Part shown: piece by piece, positions 43,732-54,449 of the stretch
Layout of the letters: each line of letters opens with the position of its first letter
Numbering within the stretch: the first letter of the stretch is position 1
NCBI GenBank assembly: GCA_014218235.1
Contig: CM024759.1
Coordinates: forward strand, 73,572,042-73,636,041
DNA from: Colocasia esculenta
Taxonomy: Eukaryota; Streptophyta; Magnoliopsida; Alismatales; Araceae
Direction: 5' to 3'
DNA length: 64,000 nucleotides
Position numbers and translations under genes: made by a program
Notes under the pieces: model-generated
Databases searched by the model: none
What the model was told of the DNA's origin: nothing
Seen by the model: the letters and a program-made list of their open reading frames with translations, nothing else

Positions 43732-45198
43732 TTATTCCGGTATGGGGTCGGTGCCCTTGATTTCTGTCGGTATGGGGTCGGTGCCCTTGATTTCTGCCGG
43801 TATGGGGTCGGTGCCCTTGATTTCTGCCGGTATGGGGTCGGTGCCCTTGATTTCTGCCGGTATGGGGTTGGTGCCCTTGATTTCTTGCACTATAGCCCGC
43901 AGTTCAGAAAACCAATGTGCCTCCGGCGACCCGAACATGTGGTTTAAACAGGCGGTAAGACTGCCCACGTCAAACCACTTGTTCCATTCAGTCTCATAAT
44001 CACCGATCTTGGGTCGCTTGGCTGGTGCAGAGTTATCTGGTGCCCAAAAGGTATCCCGAGTCAGGGAGTAGATCGGTTGTGTTTCAATGGGCAATAGCTG
44101 GGGATCCCCAGGCTGTAGTGGCCCCTTATAAAAATGATTGTGCAGAGCCCATGCGAGGGGTTGATCTGGCCGCAACTGGGTTTTGACAAGCTGATATCCT
44201 AAGCCGACCTTGTCCTTTCTCTTGCATGCTTTAACTGCAGTTGTCCTGTCCTGTAGTTGTGCACCGAGGCCTTTGCCGGTCTGATAACCCATTAGTTTCA
44301 TGATATGCAACCCTTTCTTGGTGATTATTCTGCTTGAATCAGAAAGGCCGACCGCTGAAGGACTCGGCCCGGGATATGTGCCGGACGTGCTCGGTCGGTA
44401 CTGTATCGTTGTGAGGGGCCGATTAGCATGCCGAACTGTTGGAACTGAATTACTTGTCATAATGGCCTCAACTTCTGTAAGACTATGCTTGTTGGCGACC
44501 TTAATTACGCGTCCCTTATATGGAAATTTCAAACATTGGTGGACTGTTGATATAACAGCACCAAGGGACTGCACATAAGGTCGACCAAGGATAATACGGT
44601 AGCATGGATCCATGTCAAGGATGTGGAAATCCATCTCCGTAGAAGTTGGGCCCAGCCCGATTGTCAAAGTGACAACCCCCCTTGGCGACCTAGTGGAATT
44701 ATCGTAGGCCGTGACAGTGATAATAGGAGGGCGAATTGATTGGACCGGCACTCCACATAGAGTTAGCGTGTCAGGGGACACGACATTGACGGAGGCCCCA
44801 GAATCCACCAAACATCGATCCACGCGAATGCCGTTGATGTTTACTGTAAGACATAGGGCGTGTCGCTGTGAATCAACCGGCGCGAGCTCACTCTCACGGA
44901 ACACGATAGCTGGATGTGGGCTTGTCGGTGTCAAGACTGCACTAATCTGGTTAACCGGCAGATCCTCGTTAACCATCACCTTCTGCAGATACTGCATGAG
45001 TGCTTCCTGGTGAGTGGGTGATCTCTTAATCAATTCCAGGATGGTGATCTTGGCTGGAGTCCGGTCCAGGTGCTTCAACAAATCATACTGGGTGCCTGGC
45101 ACTGAACTGTCTTGTACCTCTTCCTCTTCCTGGGTCGGCAGTACTCGATCTTGCTGGGGGAAAACCCGATTAAACATACGCCCGCTGCGGAGCACCAT
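43732..45198 (-). CDS. Tat-element protease with G-patch domain
   Basis: Open frame of 488 residues starting MVLRSGRMFNRVFPQQ. The aspartic protease has its active site at VDRCLVDSGASVNVVSPD (near residue 130), then DMDPCYRIILGRPYVQSLGA. A G-patch motif follows near residues 295-340 (GLHIMKLMGYQTGKGLGAQL.. KVGLGY). G-patch domains bind nucleic acid and are known next to protease in Tat/Ogre elements and some retroviruses. The C-terminus has five copies of a 10-residue repeat (EIKGTDPIPA), encoded by a 30-bp DNA repeat at 43740-43888. The stop at 43732 follows the last repeat and probably ends the polyprotein early. Confidence 0.9.
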   Translation of the reverse strand: MVLRSGRMFNRVFPQQDRVLPTQEEEEVQDSSVPGTQYDLLKHLDRTPAKITILELIKRSPTHQEALMQYLQKVMVNEDLPVNQISAVLTPTSPHPAIVFRESELAPVDSQRHALCLTVNINGIRVDRCLVDSGASVNVVSPDTLTLCGVPVQSIRPPIITVTAYDNSTRSPRGVVTLTIGLGPTSTEMDFHILDMDPCYRIILGRPYVQSLGAVISTVHQCLKFPYKGRVIKVANKHSLTEVEAIMTSNSVPTVRHANRPLTTIQYRPSTSGTYPGPSPSAVGLSDSSRIITKKGLHIMKLMGYQTGKGLGAQLQDRTTAVKACKRKDKVGLGYQLVKTQLRPDQPLAWALHNHFYKGPLQPGDPQLLPIETQPIYSLTRDTFWAPDNSAPAKRPKIGDYETEWNKWFDVGSLTACLNHMFGSPEAHWFSELRAIVQEIKGTNPIPAEIKGTDPIPAEIKGTDPIPAEIKGTDPIPTEIKGTDPIPE

Positions 45199-45205
45199 GG
45201 CGGGT

Positions 45206-45745
45206 TCAGGGGAACTGTTTGAAGTAGATGCGACAGCCTGATCTGTGGAAGTGGATGGCTGTGAGGTAGAGGGTGAATTGGTGAAAATTTGGTGCGGCAG
45301 TTGGATGCCTACCGCAATCTGGCGTGTAGTGGTGGCAGGGTATGCACAGTGGAGGTGGTGGGAATGCGTAGGAAGGGGGCCCTAGGTTAGGGTTATAAAG
45401 GGGAAAGCGGGGGTGCCTGCACAGGCGGCGAGTCAGGTGGTGGTGGTGTAGGGGTATGCGAGAAGGGGTAGGTGCATCTACAGAGGGTGAATGTACAGGT
45501 GCAGGAGTTTGGTGGGCGGATGGACGGGTGTAGTTGGTGGGAATGCGTAAAAAGGAGGGTAACAGGTTATCTACGGTGGGTGCACGGATGAAAGGTGGTA
45601 AAATAAAGGGTGCCTGGGTGGCGTGGGTGTTCGTGGATGTGGCGTGCGCTCCCACAGATGGCGGCTTGTTCGTGAAGGCATTCACCTGACCACTTGGTGC
45701 CGGGTGCTCTGACAACGGGTTCTGTACGATACCCAAGTTAGGCTG
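45206..45745 (-). CDS. Proline-rich spacer between Tat gag and protease
   Basis: Open frame 45736-45206 (PFILPPFIRAPTVDNLLPSF.. HPTAAPNFHQF), rich in Pro, His and Thr, with no recognisable domain. It lies between the zinc knuckle of gag and the protease. It is likely the gag C-terminal linker in a displaced frame, not an independent gene. Confidence 0.45.
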   Translation of the reverse strand, partial: QPNLGIVQNPLSEHPAPSGQVNAFTNKPPSVGAHATSTNTHATQAPFILPPFIRAPTVDNLLPSFLRIPTNYTRPSAHQTPAPVHSPSVDAPTPSRIPLHHHHLTRRLCRHPRFPLYNPNLGPPSYAFPPPPLCIPCHHYTPDCGRHPTAAPNFHQFTLYLTAIHFHRSGCRIYFKQFP

Positions 45746-47722
45746 CTACTGCTGCTGCTGCTGCGGTGATTGCTGTGACTGTTGTGGAAGCTGAAGCTGC
45801 TGGTGCTGTTGCTGTTGCGGAGGAGGCCTTCTCGCCTTCATCTCAGTGACAAACTTCCTCATCTCAACCCAGTCAATGCCTCCACCTTCATTTAGATTAT
45901 GAATATAATCTTTGAAGTGGAAGCATCGGTCCAACGTATGGCCCGGGCCCCAGTGGAATTCACAATACCGGGAGGTATCGAGGTGAGGAGGCCATTGGAG
46001 TTTCTCCTTTGGTAATGTCAGTGCTCCGGCCGCCATGAGTGCATTAAAAATGTTGGGTAGAGTTTCTGGCAGTGGGGGGTAGGGGGTTGTTCTAGGGCTG
46101 GTTGGGAATCTGGGTGGAGGTGGCCCATAATTGCCTGGAGGAGGAACCTAGTTAAGTTGCTGGTGTGGATGAGAGAGTTGTTGTTGGGGTTGGTGTGCAG
46201 GCCGGTATGGTGGCTGCTGAGGTGGCTGTTGGAACTGGGGTTGCTGGAATTGCGGCCGCTGGGGTTGCTGGTCATAGTAGGGCTGTTGAGGGGGTGGCTG
46301 CTGGGCCCTGAAAGTAGACTGGTTGTTTGGCTTAAAGGCCGGGAATTGGGGTTGTTGAGCCCTGGGGTTATTAGATGTACGGTAAGTGGGAGGAGCTGGA
46401 TTGCCCATGGCACTCACTTGCTCGTTGTGGAAACCCCTCGGTGGTGGGACCACTAGCAGAGGTACTCACTGGCTTCTTACCACCCGGGCCCTGGGTTCAA
46501 ATAGAGACACTATGGGAGAGTCTTTCGGGGACCACTAGCAGAGGTACTCACTGGCTTCTTACCACCCCGGCCCTGGGTTCAAATAGAGACACTATGGGAG
46601 AGTCTTTCAGTTGTGTTTGAATGTATCTGGTCTCTCTCTAACTTCCTCCATTGTTGCAGCTTGTTCATAGCCAATATACCTGAACTGGGTGTAGCGTTGG
46701 TGGTGATCATCTTCACCTGCTCAGATTCAGACAACGGATCTCTCAGTTTCTCGGCCATGAGCCTCCACCTATCAGCAAAGGAGACGAACTCTTCATCAGC
46801 CTTCATCTTTTCGGCACCAGATCAGTAATAGATAGCACAGGGCCCACTCGGTCTCTGTACCTTCTCAGAAACTTCCTCTGGACTGCCTCAAAGTTCTCTG
46901 CATCCGCTGGGTCAAGGAATAGAACCAATCGAGGGCAGGCCCATCCAGGGACCGACGAAACAGGAAGGCCAGGGCACGATTGTCATCCTGCCAGAAGAAG
47001 ATTTGTACATGAATTCCTTGATGGTACGAAGGGCTGCCGGTGCCATTGTAGCGCGATAGACGGCATTTCGACGGGGGTAGATGAAAGACTGGCATGGAAG
47101 GTAATGCCAGTTCAAGGGATCTTTAGGGGCTATGCCCTCTTCAATTCGCGCTCCAATTTGTTTACCTTAGCCAGAAGGGCCTGGGTAAGCTGATTTGTAG
47201 ATTGTTGGGGAGCAGCGGAAGGGACCGCGCAACGGGCGTCTGCCCGGGAAGGGTATTGGTGAGGAATGCTGACATATGCGGGACTCTGGGTCGGAACCCG
47301 GGGTTGATAAGCAGGGTGTGCCATGTCAGCGGGCGCCCGGTATCTGTCTTCTGGACTATGATACCGAGAATGGATAACAGAATGGGCCCGTGAAGGGGCT
47401 GGCAAAATTTGCCCGCCTGGATCGCGGACGGACTCAACCGGGTCCCTGGTTCAAGTAACCGGAGGGATCGGGGTTTAACAACAGATTTCCCCCTTAGGGC
47501 AGCCTGGATCTGGTACCTGAGAACTTGAAGGTTCTGGATGCCCATAAGCTGAGAAAGATTACACGGCAGAGGGATCGTCTTGCCTCTGAGGAATCTGGCT
47601 GATCTGGGCTGCGCGTCCACCACGTTCACATGTGGATTGGACGGATTGGAAGGGAGATAAGAGCTAGACCCATAGACTTCCTCATACAGCTCGTCTTGGC
47701 CTGCGTTCTCGTAATCCGCCAT
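45746..47722 (-). pseudogene. Tat-element gag, frameshifted
   Basis: Start ATG 47722 (MADYENAGQDELYEEVYG). The first frame runs to 47162 and overlaps a second frame (47405-47130) ending in a coiled-coil-like NKLERELKRA. The gag core is at 46870-47095 (RYNGTGSPSYHQG.. SLDGPALDWFYSL, a Retrotrans_gag signature) and 46600-46806 (FADRWRLMAEKLRDP). A P/Q-rich stretch and a zinc knuckle CEFHWGPGHTLDRCFHFK (near 45935) follow, then a poly-Q tail. An 82-bp tandem duplication (46448-46608) interrupts it. At least three frame changes. The domain order is normal for the Tat clade. Confidence 0.85.
46448..46608 (+). repeat. 82-bp tandem duplication with SINE-like A and B boxes
   Basis: Two near-identical 82-bp units (starts 46448 and 46530). 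Each has TAGCAGAGGTACTC, resembling a tRNA A box, and GGGTTCAAATAG, resembling a B box, about 35 bp apart. This suggests the 5' part of a tRNA-derived SINE inserted in gag and duplicated. No poly-A or T tail is visible, so the assignment is tentative. Confidence 0.45.
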
Positions 47723-48586
47723 GAAAGAGAACGCCAGACGAGTTGCATGCAGGACGGCTCGGAAAACAGTACCGGACAACTACTCAACCAATGAGGGAGA
47801 AGATTACTTGATTTTAAGCACACAGTTAGCACCGATTACGTCCACTTAATTGTGTTTGAAATGGTTAACGTGAGTTTTAGCTTAAGTGTGTCACTCAGGA
47901 GAAGAAGTGAACTTGACAAGTGGGTATAATGACAACTTCGGGGTTCACTTTTAAAGCAATCTCTCCACAATAGGCACTCTATCCAGGTCCGCAGTAATTG
48001 GTACAACCAACTCGGTCCGCCGTGAGGGAATCCACGGGGTACGGAGATTTACGGAGGTCTTGGCAGGAGTTCTCTAGCCTGATGGGACGGAACGCCCAAA
48101 AGGAGATAATTCCTACCGAGAGGTGTGTGTGGATCCTAGGCAAATGAGGGAAGAAGGTCCCCGACCAATGAAACAAAATACCAATAACACAAGAGGCAAG
48201 CAACTAGGCGCCTTTTTGAGTCGTGTCCCTTCTGTCAGTCCTGGATCTGACAGCCTATGACAGCTGTAAGAGCTGAGACGACTCCCTGAGGTCTCTCTCA
48301 AGTCGCGCCCAGTACATGCACCACACAACGAGCACACAGAAATCGCGTCGTCTGGGTTTAACGCGCGATAGCACAGCAAAATATATATTTTCAAAAGGGG
48401 AGTTTCAAAGGATAATTTAGCTATCGTTAGGCTAAAATAGCATGCTAAGATTTAACAACCAGACAGCAGCAAATAACCCTAACTAATAGTCGACAGGAGG
48501 TAGCAGGGATCAAATAAAAGGACTCCGCGTGGTGCGGATACAAAAGGCACGTGAGTGCCGAGGAAGGTACCAAGCTAAAATATGAA
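47723..48586 (-). other. 5' leader of the Tat element
   Basis: Noncoding region between primer-binding site and gag start. No ORF recognised. It contains one CG palindrome of the family at 48340-48371 (AAATCGCGTCG.. CGCGCGAT). Confidence 0.6.
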
Positions 48587-48606
48587 GCGTCCCACCGTGA
48601 TCGCCA
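48587..48606 (-). other. Primer-binding site of the Tat element (tRNA-Arg-like)
   Basis: On the minus strand TGGCGATCACGGTGGGACGC starts three bases inside the LTR. Its complement ends ..CCCACCGTGATCGCCA, like the 3' end of a plant arginine tRNA (T-arm CCCACCGTGGTCG plus CCA). Use of tRNA-Arg fits the Tat/Ogre group. Confidence 0.8.
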
Positions 48607-48609
48607 ATT

Positions 48610-50177
48610 TGTAGACTGCGTTTTTCTTCCCCTTTTTACGGGGGAGGCGAAAAACACGGTTTAAACAAAGGAAAAGTGGAAAAGACAAAGAAATGAAACG
48701 TGATCGCCAGGTACTTTTCCTAAAAAGCACCAAAAGTTAAGGACGGGTAGGAAGGAGGTGATGTGTACCTTTCACCCGTAGAAAGCACGGGATGTGTGGG
48801 CGTGGGTTCTTTCCTCCTCCTTCCACCGGCTGGCCGGCGAAGGAGATTCATCGGGTACCTGATAGACAAATGGACGAGAAAAACACCGGATTAGCCGAAA
48901 GTACAGTATCGAACGGAAGAATAAAGGTGCATAAGATAAAAGGGGGGTGTGAAACATGCCTTTTGAGTGGCTTTTAAACCCTAAATTATGTAGGTGTGTG
49001 GGCATGCATGCATGTAAAGTGAAAAAGGCCACGTAGGGACCAAATGACATGGAAGAACTTAAAGGACCACGAGGGTCCGGAAGGAGAAAAAGGGGTGCTG
49101 GGCCCCGAGTTGCCGACGACGTGACGGCACTTGGAGAGAAAAGCGAGATGAGGAGGACGACGATGATCCGCCTCGAGACGTGCGCGCGATGATGGAGACG
49201 ACGACAGCGTCGAACCGGAGACGAGAGGGGAAGCGCGTGATGATGAGGAACCGTACGGCGAGGCAGGGCTCCGCCGTGTGAAGCTCCCCTCCCTCTCTCT
49301 CTAGAAACCTCACTCTCTCTCTAGAAACCTCACTCTCTCTCTCTCTAGAAACCTCTCTCCTTCTCTAAAAAATGGCCAGCCCCCCCCGAAAATGGGCTTC
49401 TGCGCGAAGCTTTAACACTGTTTTAAATCGCATCCAGAACAGTCGCCGCCTTCAAGGAGCTTAAATGCGTCGGCCTTCCTCGCCGCGATTAGCAACCGCT
49501 TAACGTCCCATCAATCTGTGATGATTACGGCGTAGGATGATATTTAAGAATCGCGTCGGCCTTAATCACCGCGATTTAGGAGGTCAAATTGATTTGACAG
49601 GCATGGCCGTGTTCAGGTTTAAAAATGCGTCCACCTAGAGCGTCGCGATTACTACCGCCTGGCGGTTTGTAAATCGCGGCGGTCCAGCTGGTCGCGATTT
49701 GTAACTCTGACACCGTCCTGCCATCTGACAGCGGCATGGTGTGTCAGGTGCTAAGAATCACGTCTACGACAAACGACGCGATTTCTTGCTGCGACATGCC
49801 CCCCTGCCATGTGTCAGGACGTGCGTGCTCTGACACGGATGTGATGGTTTGACTTTTAATCGCGGCGGGTTGGTGGACGCCATTAAATGTCGGTTATGCG
49901 TTGTGCTGTGAAGGCGTAACAGAATCGCGTCGGTTAAGACCGCCGCTTAATAGCTCATAAAAGGCGTCGGCTGTGGTGGACGCGATTTAAAATAGTGCCC
50001 AGCCCTTTCCGGGATTTTTTTGTGATATTTTCTAGCTTTTCTAAAAACCCAAAGGGCCCTAAAAAAGTAGGAAAACAGGGAAAATTACTTAAAATGTTAA
50101 CTTAAGACAATCACTTTTGAGGCGTTACAGTGCAACTCGAGATTTTGTCCAATTTAGGTAAAATTGGCGTGTCTACA
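48610..50177 (-). repeat. 5' LTR of the Tat element (1568 bp)
   Basis: Copy of 19704-21295 with the same TGTAGAC..GTCTACA ends, CT-rich repeat (49290-49362) and CG palindromes (49424-49994). Confidence 0.95.
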
Positions 50178-50967
50178 GGTGTGATCGGAAAGTACCGCAA
50201 TGACTTATACGGAACATCCTTCTGCTTTGACTTGTCCCATCTCTTGGCTGAATCTATCATGCTTACAAATACAGCATGATGTCTTATCCGCATCATCTTT
50301 TGTAGTACACATACGTGATTCGGACATGCATCAATTTTCATAAAACCAAGCCCCAGATCATTCACCATCTTCTTCGCACGGTAAAAGTCAGCAGGTAACC
50401 TCTCTGATTGAGGAGCATACTCTTGACGAGTAAGAGAAGCCGGTCAAAACACCTCTTGCTCATATGAAATTCAGATTTCAAATTCAATAGTTGCGACACT
50501 GCAGACAACCGTGTATGCTTCTCACAACCATCCCATAATGGCTCATCAGCATCTCGAAGTAACTGATAAAATCTCTGAGCTGTATCATTCGGAACTTCTT
50601 CATTTGTTTGATCTTCATGAATATTGAACTCCGGACCAGCAACATCGACAACCATGTCTACGTACGTACTGTGGAGGCAAAGTAATTAGATGGTGCAGAC
50701 GACTGAATATTCAGCTCACCATGAGACGACCATAACTCATAATGGGCAACAAATCCTCTCGTATACAAATGAGCTGCACATCCCATGTCGATATCCACTT
50801 TCTGTTCTTACAAGCCGAACACGGACATCGGATGTTACCCATCGGATCACTGCTACTAAAGATTACTCAATGCAAACTGAATAAAACTGTCAACTCTGTC
50901 TTTAAACTCCTCGGTCACAACTCCATTCACTATTCCCGTACATCCATGACCGATTCTCATAAGACAT
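50178..50967 (-). pseudogene. TNP2 transposase of CACTA-2, 5' part
   Basis: Resumes the gene interrupted at 19703. Start ATG 50967 (MSYENRSWMYG). A one-base shift follows at once (WMYGNSEWSCD instead of the expected RIV.. of CACTA-1). 50362-50655 is well preserved (LLRDADEPLWDGCEKHTRLS, FHMSKRCFDRLLLLV). 50183-50368 has CPNHVCV and KSLRYFPIT, after which the Tat LTR begins. A frameshift separates these two frames near 50365. Confidence 0.9.
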
Positions 50968-51039
50968 TTTTCTTACACAGATTAATGTCATGTCACGAGT
51001 AAAATCCAACACACCCTCACATCGTTCGAGTAAGTCAAA

Positions 51040-51515
51040 ATGAATAGGTAGGATTTATTATTTAGATTATCACTTTTTACCCATGTGAATATTTGATCGC
51101 ACTCAGATGACCATTTACTATGTGATTGTATTATTTGCTGAAAATTTCGGCAGCATCCCCCCACACCCATCTCTAATATACCAAAAATATTTATTGATTA
51201 AGATATTTTCTTAAACACTTTACTAATAAGTGGTTAAGAAAATATTCTAAACAATCATAAGGTATATCAGAAAGAGAGTGAGTACACACAGACCACCCGA
51301 AATTTTCAACAAATAATTCAACCACATAGTAAATGACCACCTAACTGCGATCAAACATTCACAGACTGTCCAAAACGGGACAATTCAGGACTTTGAGTTA
51401 TATACACGTTCTCATCATTGAAAATAAGACTCGTGCACATCAATCCAAAGTCTGAACGGGAAGGTTCATTGACACGGGCTTTAACACGCTCTCGTGAGAT
51501 GTGTGCAGTGATAAA
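51040..51515 (-). promoter_or_regulatory. Conserved fold-back leader upstream of TNP2 (CACTA-2)
   Basis: Counterpart of 7398-7865, about 94-95% identical by eye, with arms 51084-51220 and 51228-51364 around TACTAAT. The block starts about 75 bp before the TNP2 start, as in CACTA-1. Confidence 0.85.
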
Positions 51516-53639
51516 TTACTATACATGCATAGATCAAATTTAAATCACATAAATATGAAGGAATATGAAAACAAAATCATACATGTGGAACAAGTGCAAT
51601 CATAACCAAATTCACACATCCATGTATATGAATTACATATAAACATGTGCAATACTAAATAAATACATTAAAATAAGATGTGTATACTAATCATTAAACT
51701 GAAAGTGAACAATTAAACTTAAAGAAACTAAAATGGATATATGGCTCATTTAGAGTGGTACATTTTGTCCAACAAATTAAACGTAAACGTAATACTAATC
51801 ATTAACTTGCTGTCCATACAAACTTGTGAAGGGGCGAAAAAGCTTTCACCTTGAAGGAATCATTATAAGAAAATGGCTCAATTGGACCAAATATTTACAA
51901 AGGTTTTTCTTTTCTTCTTGTCTATGATTTTCATTTTTATTACATATAGTATATATAAATTTGATGACGTCTATCCGATTCAAAGAATTTCAAAATTGGT
52001 GGCTAACTTTTAATAGGCCTGAGATTGGAGTCTAGATGATGAGAAAAAATGAGCGTCCATCAATTGCCAATAAGACTTGCAAATTAAGAAGTCAATCTCA
52101 AAATTATGTTTTCGAGTTCGACCTTTTAATAATCAAATTAGTACTCGAATGAATTTGATCTGAAAATAAGAGTGAAGATTTTTGGGTGAAGAAAGAGGTG
52201 TGAGATAAAGCTTTATTTGACAAGTGTCTTATGCTCTCTTGTTTGTGATCATTCGTCTTCTTCTGAAGGTGTCTAGAAGGTAGGAAGGAATGTGTCATTC
52301 TACATGGGATTAAGTCCCTTTTGTGCCTTGTCTTCCTCCTCCTTTGTCTTCTTTTCAAAGACTGGGCCTAGGCGAAACCCATTAAAATTGATGGGCACGG
52401 CCAGAGGCTAGGCCCAGAGGGCCTAAAGAACCAATGCAGCTATAAAATGTACGCAAAACTCTTACCGAACAGCTTAAATTCAAGTACCATGAGTATTGAT
52501 CATTGATTCTTGTCTTATTTTCATTTTTTTCTTCCTTTAATTTCTCTTTTGCATTTGTGGGAATTTGAAGAAACTATTAATTTCGTTCTTGGCCACAAGA
52601 GGACCATGCTTTTACTTTTGCTACTCAAAGACGGACATCATAACAGCTGAGATCATTGGCAAGCTGTAATTGCAGATTTATCTCTACTATAGTTACATTT
52701 GCGCACGTATCATTAAAAATGACAATTGTGTGCAGAGAGACAATTGAGTTGTCTTTTAAGACATTTCTAACTGACCTTATTAATATTAGTTTCTCAGACT
52801 TACGATATTTTTAATGCTCTGTATACAAATGAGTTTTAAATGCAACGACATCTTTTATGTTAAAAGAATACTCCATAAACTAATCTAAAGTGTTTTACAA
52901 ATAAAAATATCCAACCTTGAGAGTAATTAGCTAGGAGTTTATAGACTTAAACCGCATTGCCCAGCTTCCAGAAGCGAACTACATGGCGGCAAGAAAAACA
53001 AGAAAAGTGAAGAAACTAAGTTAAATTAAATTCATATATATGGCCTTGAAATCCCGACTATGGCAGGAAGCTAGGTATTTGTTAGTCTATGCATACTACA
53101 TGATCCACTGAAGTGGGCATATTTATAAGGAGGATCACCAGACAACATACAATTAAGAGATTCCTCCACCTAGAATCTCATGAAAAATTGGGACTTTAGA
53201 CACACTTGGAGGAGAAAAGCCAATTAGCACGTACGTTCTTGGTGCCTGTGGGGGAAAATTCTTTTAGCTTTGGATTCCAGTGAAAGGTTTGAACAGTTTA
53301 TCCACTCAACTTGCGTTCGAGAGATGACATGATTGCTGGCGAGAGGTGCATTTTGATTGGTGTCTTAACAGGTATAGTTTTGATTTAGTGCATTAAGAGG
53401 TGTGTTACTAAATAATGTCACGAAAATCCTAGCCGATTTTCAGACTGTGATAACCTCTTCGGCAGACCCTATGATCAGTTTTTATATGTTCGACCCCAAT
53501 CAAAGTAAAAAAAAGTGACTTATTTCTACTTACCTCCCAATCTTCTTCCAAAGAAGTCGATAATCACAAGTAAATTTAAAGAGGATATATATAATCAAAC
53601 AAATAAGATGCTACTCCATATTTTCTCATCCAAATCTGT
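51516..53639. other. AT-rich 5' region of CACTA-2, no gene seen
   Basis: About 2.1 kb between the leader block and the G-rich zone. The first 150 bp partly match the CACTA-1 spacer (CACATAAATATGAA, ACATATAAACATGTGCAAT). Beyond that I see no reading frame of note, no repeat and no TIR. It may contain an old insertion too diverged to recognise. Confidence 0.5.
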
Positions 53640-54009
53640 CTCGGGATAGATATGTCAGGATTGGATTAGGGGGTGAGGGGGGGCCTGTGGGTGGAGGGGG
53701 CACCGTGGGGGCAAGGGGGCAGCGCCGCAAGGGTGAGGGGGCGCCTGTGGTGGGCGAGGGGGCGGGGGGGCCTGTTGGGGCTCGGGGGCGCCGTGGGGTG
53801 GAGAGGCGGCGGGGACGGGGGGCCTGTTGGCTCGGGGGCGCCATGGGGTGGGCGGGCGGCGGGGGTGGGGGCCTGTTGGGGCTCGGGGGCGCTGTGGGTG
53901 GGGCGAGGCGGCGGGGGGCACTGGGGTGCCGACGAGGGGGCGCGGGGGCTTCGCTGGCGAAGGGGCGGGCGGGGGGGGGGAGGGAGAGAGAGAGAGACTG
54001 AGAGAGAGA

Positions 54010-54091
<82 letters not shown>

Positions 54092-54147
54092 TCTCCAGCG
54101 GCGACGGGCGGCGACGGGCCGGGGTGGCGAAGCCGGTGCGTTGCAGG

Positions 54148-54189
<42 letters not shown>

Positions 54190-54239
54190 CGGGAGACAGA
54201 GTGGGTTTCGCGGGAGGAGGCGGGGAGGGAAATCGTGGA
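53640..54239. repeat. G-rich minisatellite and GA microsatellites, 5' region of CACTA-2
   Basis: A ~51-bp G-rich unit (GGCCTGTTGGGGCTCGGGGG, then CGCCGTGGGGTGG) occurs three times at about 53768-53930, preceded by other G-runs. GA repeats lie at 53985-54090 and 54150-54186. This zone parallels 8600-10090 of CACTA-1, but here the G-runs are on the plus strand, that is, antisense to the transposase. Reading frames over it are compositional. Confidence 0.8.
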
Positions 54240-54449
54240 ATTTCGGACGGATAGTTCCGACGGAACTATTACGTCGGAAAACCGTCGATAATATATAAGT
54301 ACCGACGGAAGTTTTCGACGGATATTTATCCGTCGGTATGACCGACGGATATTCCCGACGGAATTATTGCGTCGGTAGTTCCGACGGATATTCTGACGGA
54401 AAAATTCCGTCGGAAATATCCGTCGGTAAAACCATTTTTTATTGTAGTG
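54240..54449 (-). repeat. Right subterminal repeats and TIR of CACTA-2
   Basis: About fifteen CCGACGGA / TCCGTCGG words and the TIR at 54437-54449 (reverse complement CACTACAATAAAA), followed by duplication TAT. Confidence 0.93.

Larger units (their letters stand above)
19704..50177 (-). mobile_element. Tat-clade Ty3/gypsy LTR retrotransposon with two antisense PMD genes
   Basis: LTRs at 19704-21295 and 48610-50177, both bounded by TGTAGAC..GTCTACA, with target duplication GGTGT at 19699-19703 and 50178-50182. It is transcribed on the minus strand: primer-binding site for a tRNA-Arg-like end (48587-48606), gag, protease plus G-patch, repeat-rich linker, RT, RNase H, a second RNase H, integrase. 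A second RNase H after the first, G-patch and a long 3' region are marks of the Tat/Ogre group. Between integrase and the 3' LTR, on the opposite strand, are two spliced plant-mobile-domain genes (22530-23925 and 24625-27589). Length is 30.5 kb, or about 20.6 kb without the nested chromovirus. gag and pol carry several frameshifts and stops, so this copy is not autonomous as read. Confidence 0.93.
12729..54449 (-). mobile_element. CACTA-2: complete CACTA element, 41.7 kb with nested retrotransposons
   Basis: Left end CACTACAAGAAAA at 12729; right end is the reverse complement of CACTACAATAAAA, ending at 54449. A 3-bp duplication TAT is found at 12726-12728 and 54450-54452. CCGACGGA-type subterminal repeats occur at both ends. 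Gene order on the minus strand from the right: G-rich and GA-rich zone, ~2 kb AT-rich leader, fold-back block, TNP2 (split by the Tat element), DUF4216 exon, Transposase_24 gene, ~182-bp tandem array, left subterminal repeats. Removing the Tat insertion leaves about 11.2 kb. Coding parts carry stops and frameshifts, so this copy is not autonomous. Confidence 0.95.

Noticed and set aside
53673..54254. 193-residue Gly/Arg-rich reading frame
   Set aside because: Produced by the G-rich minisatellite and GA repeats; no domain, and similar frames are open in other phases.
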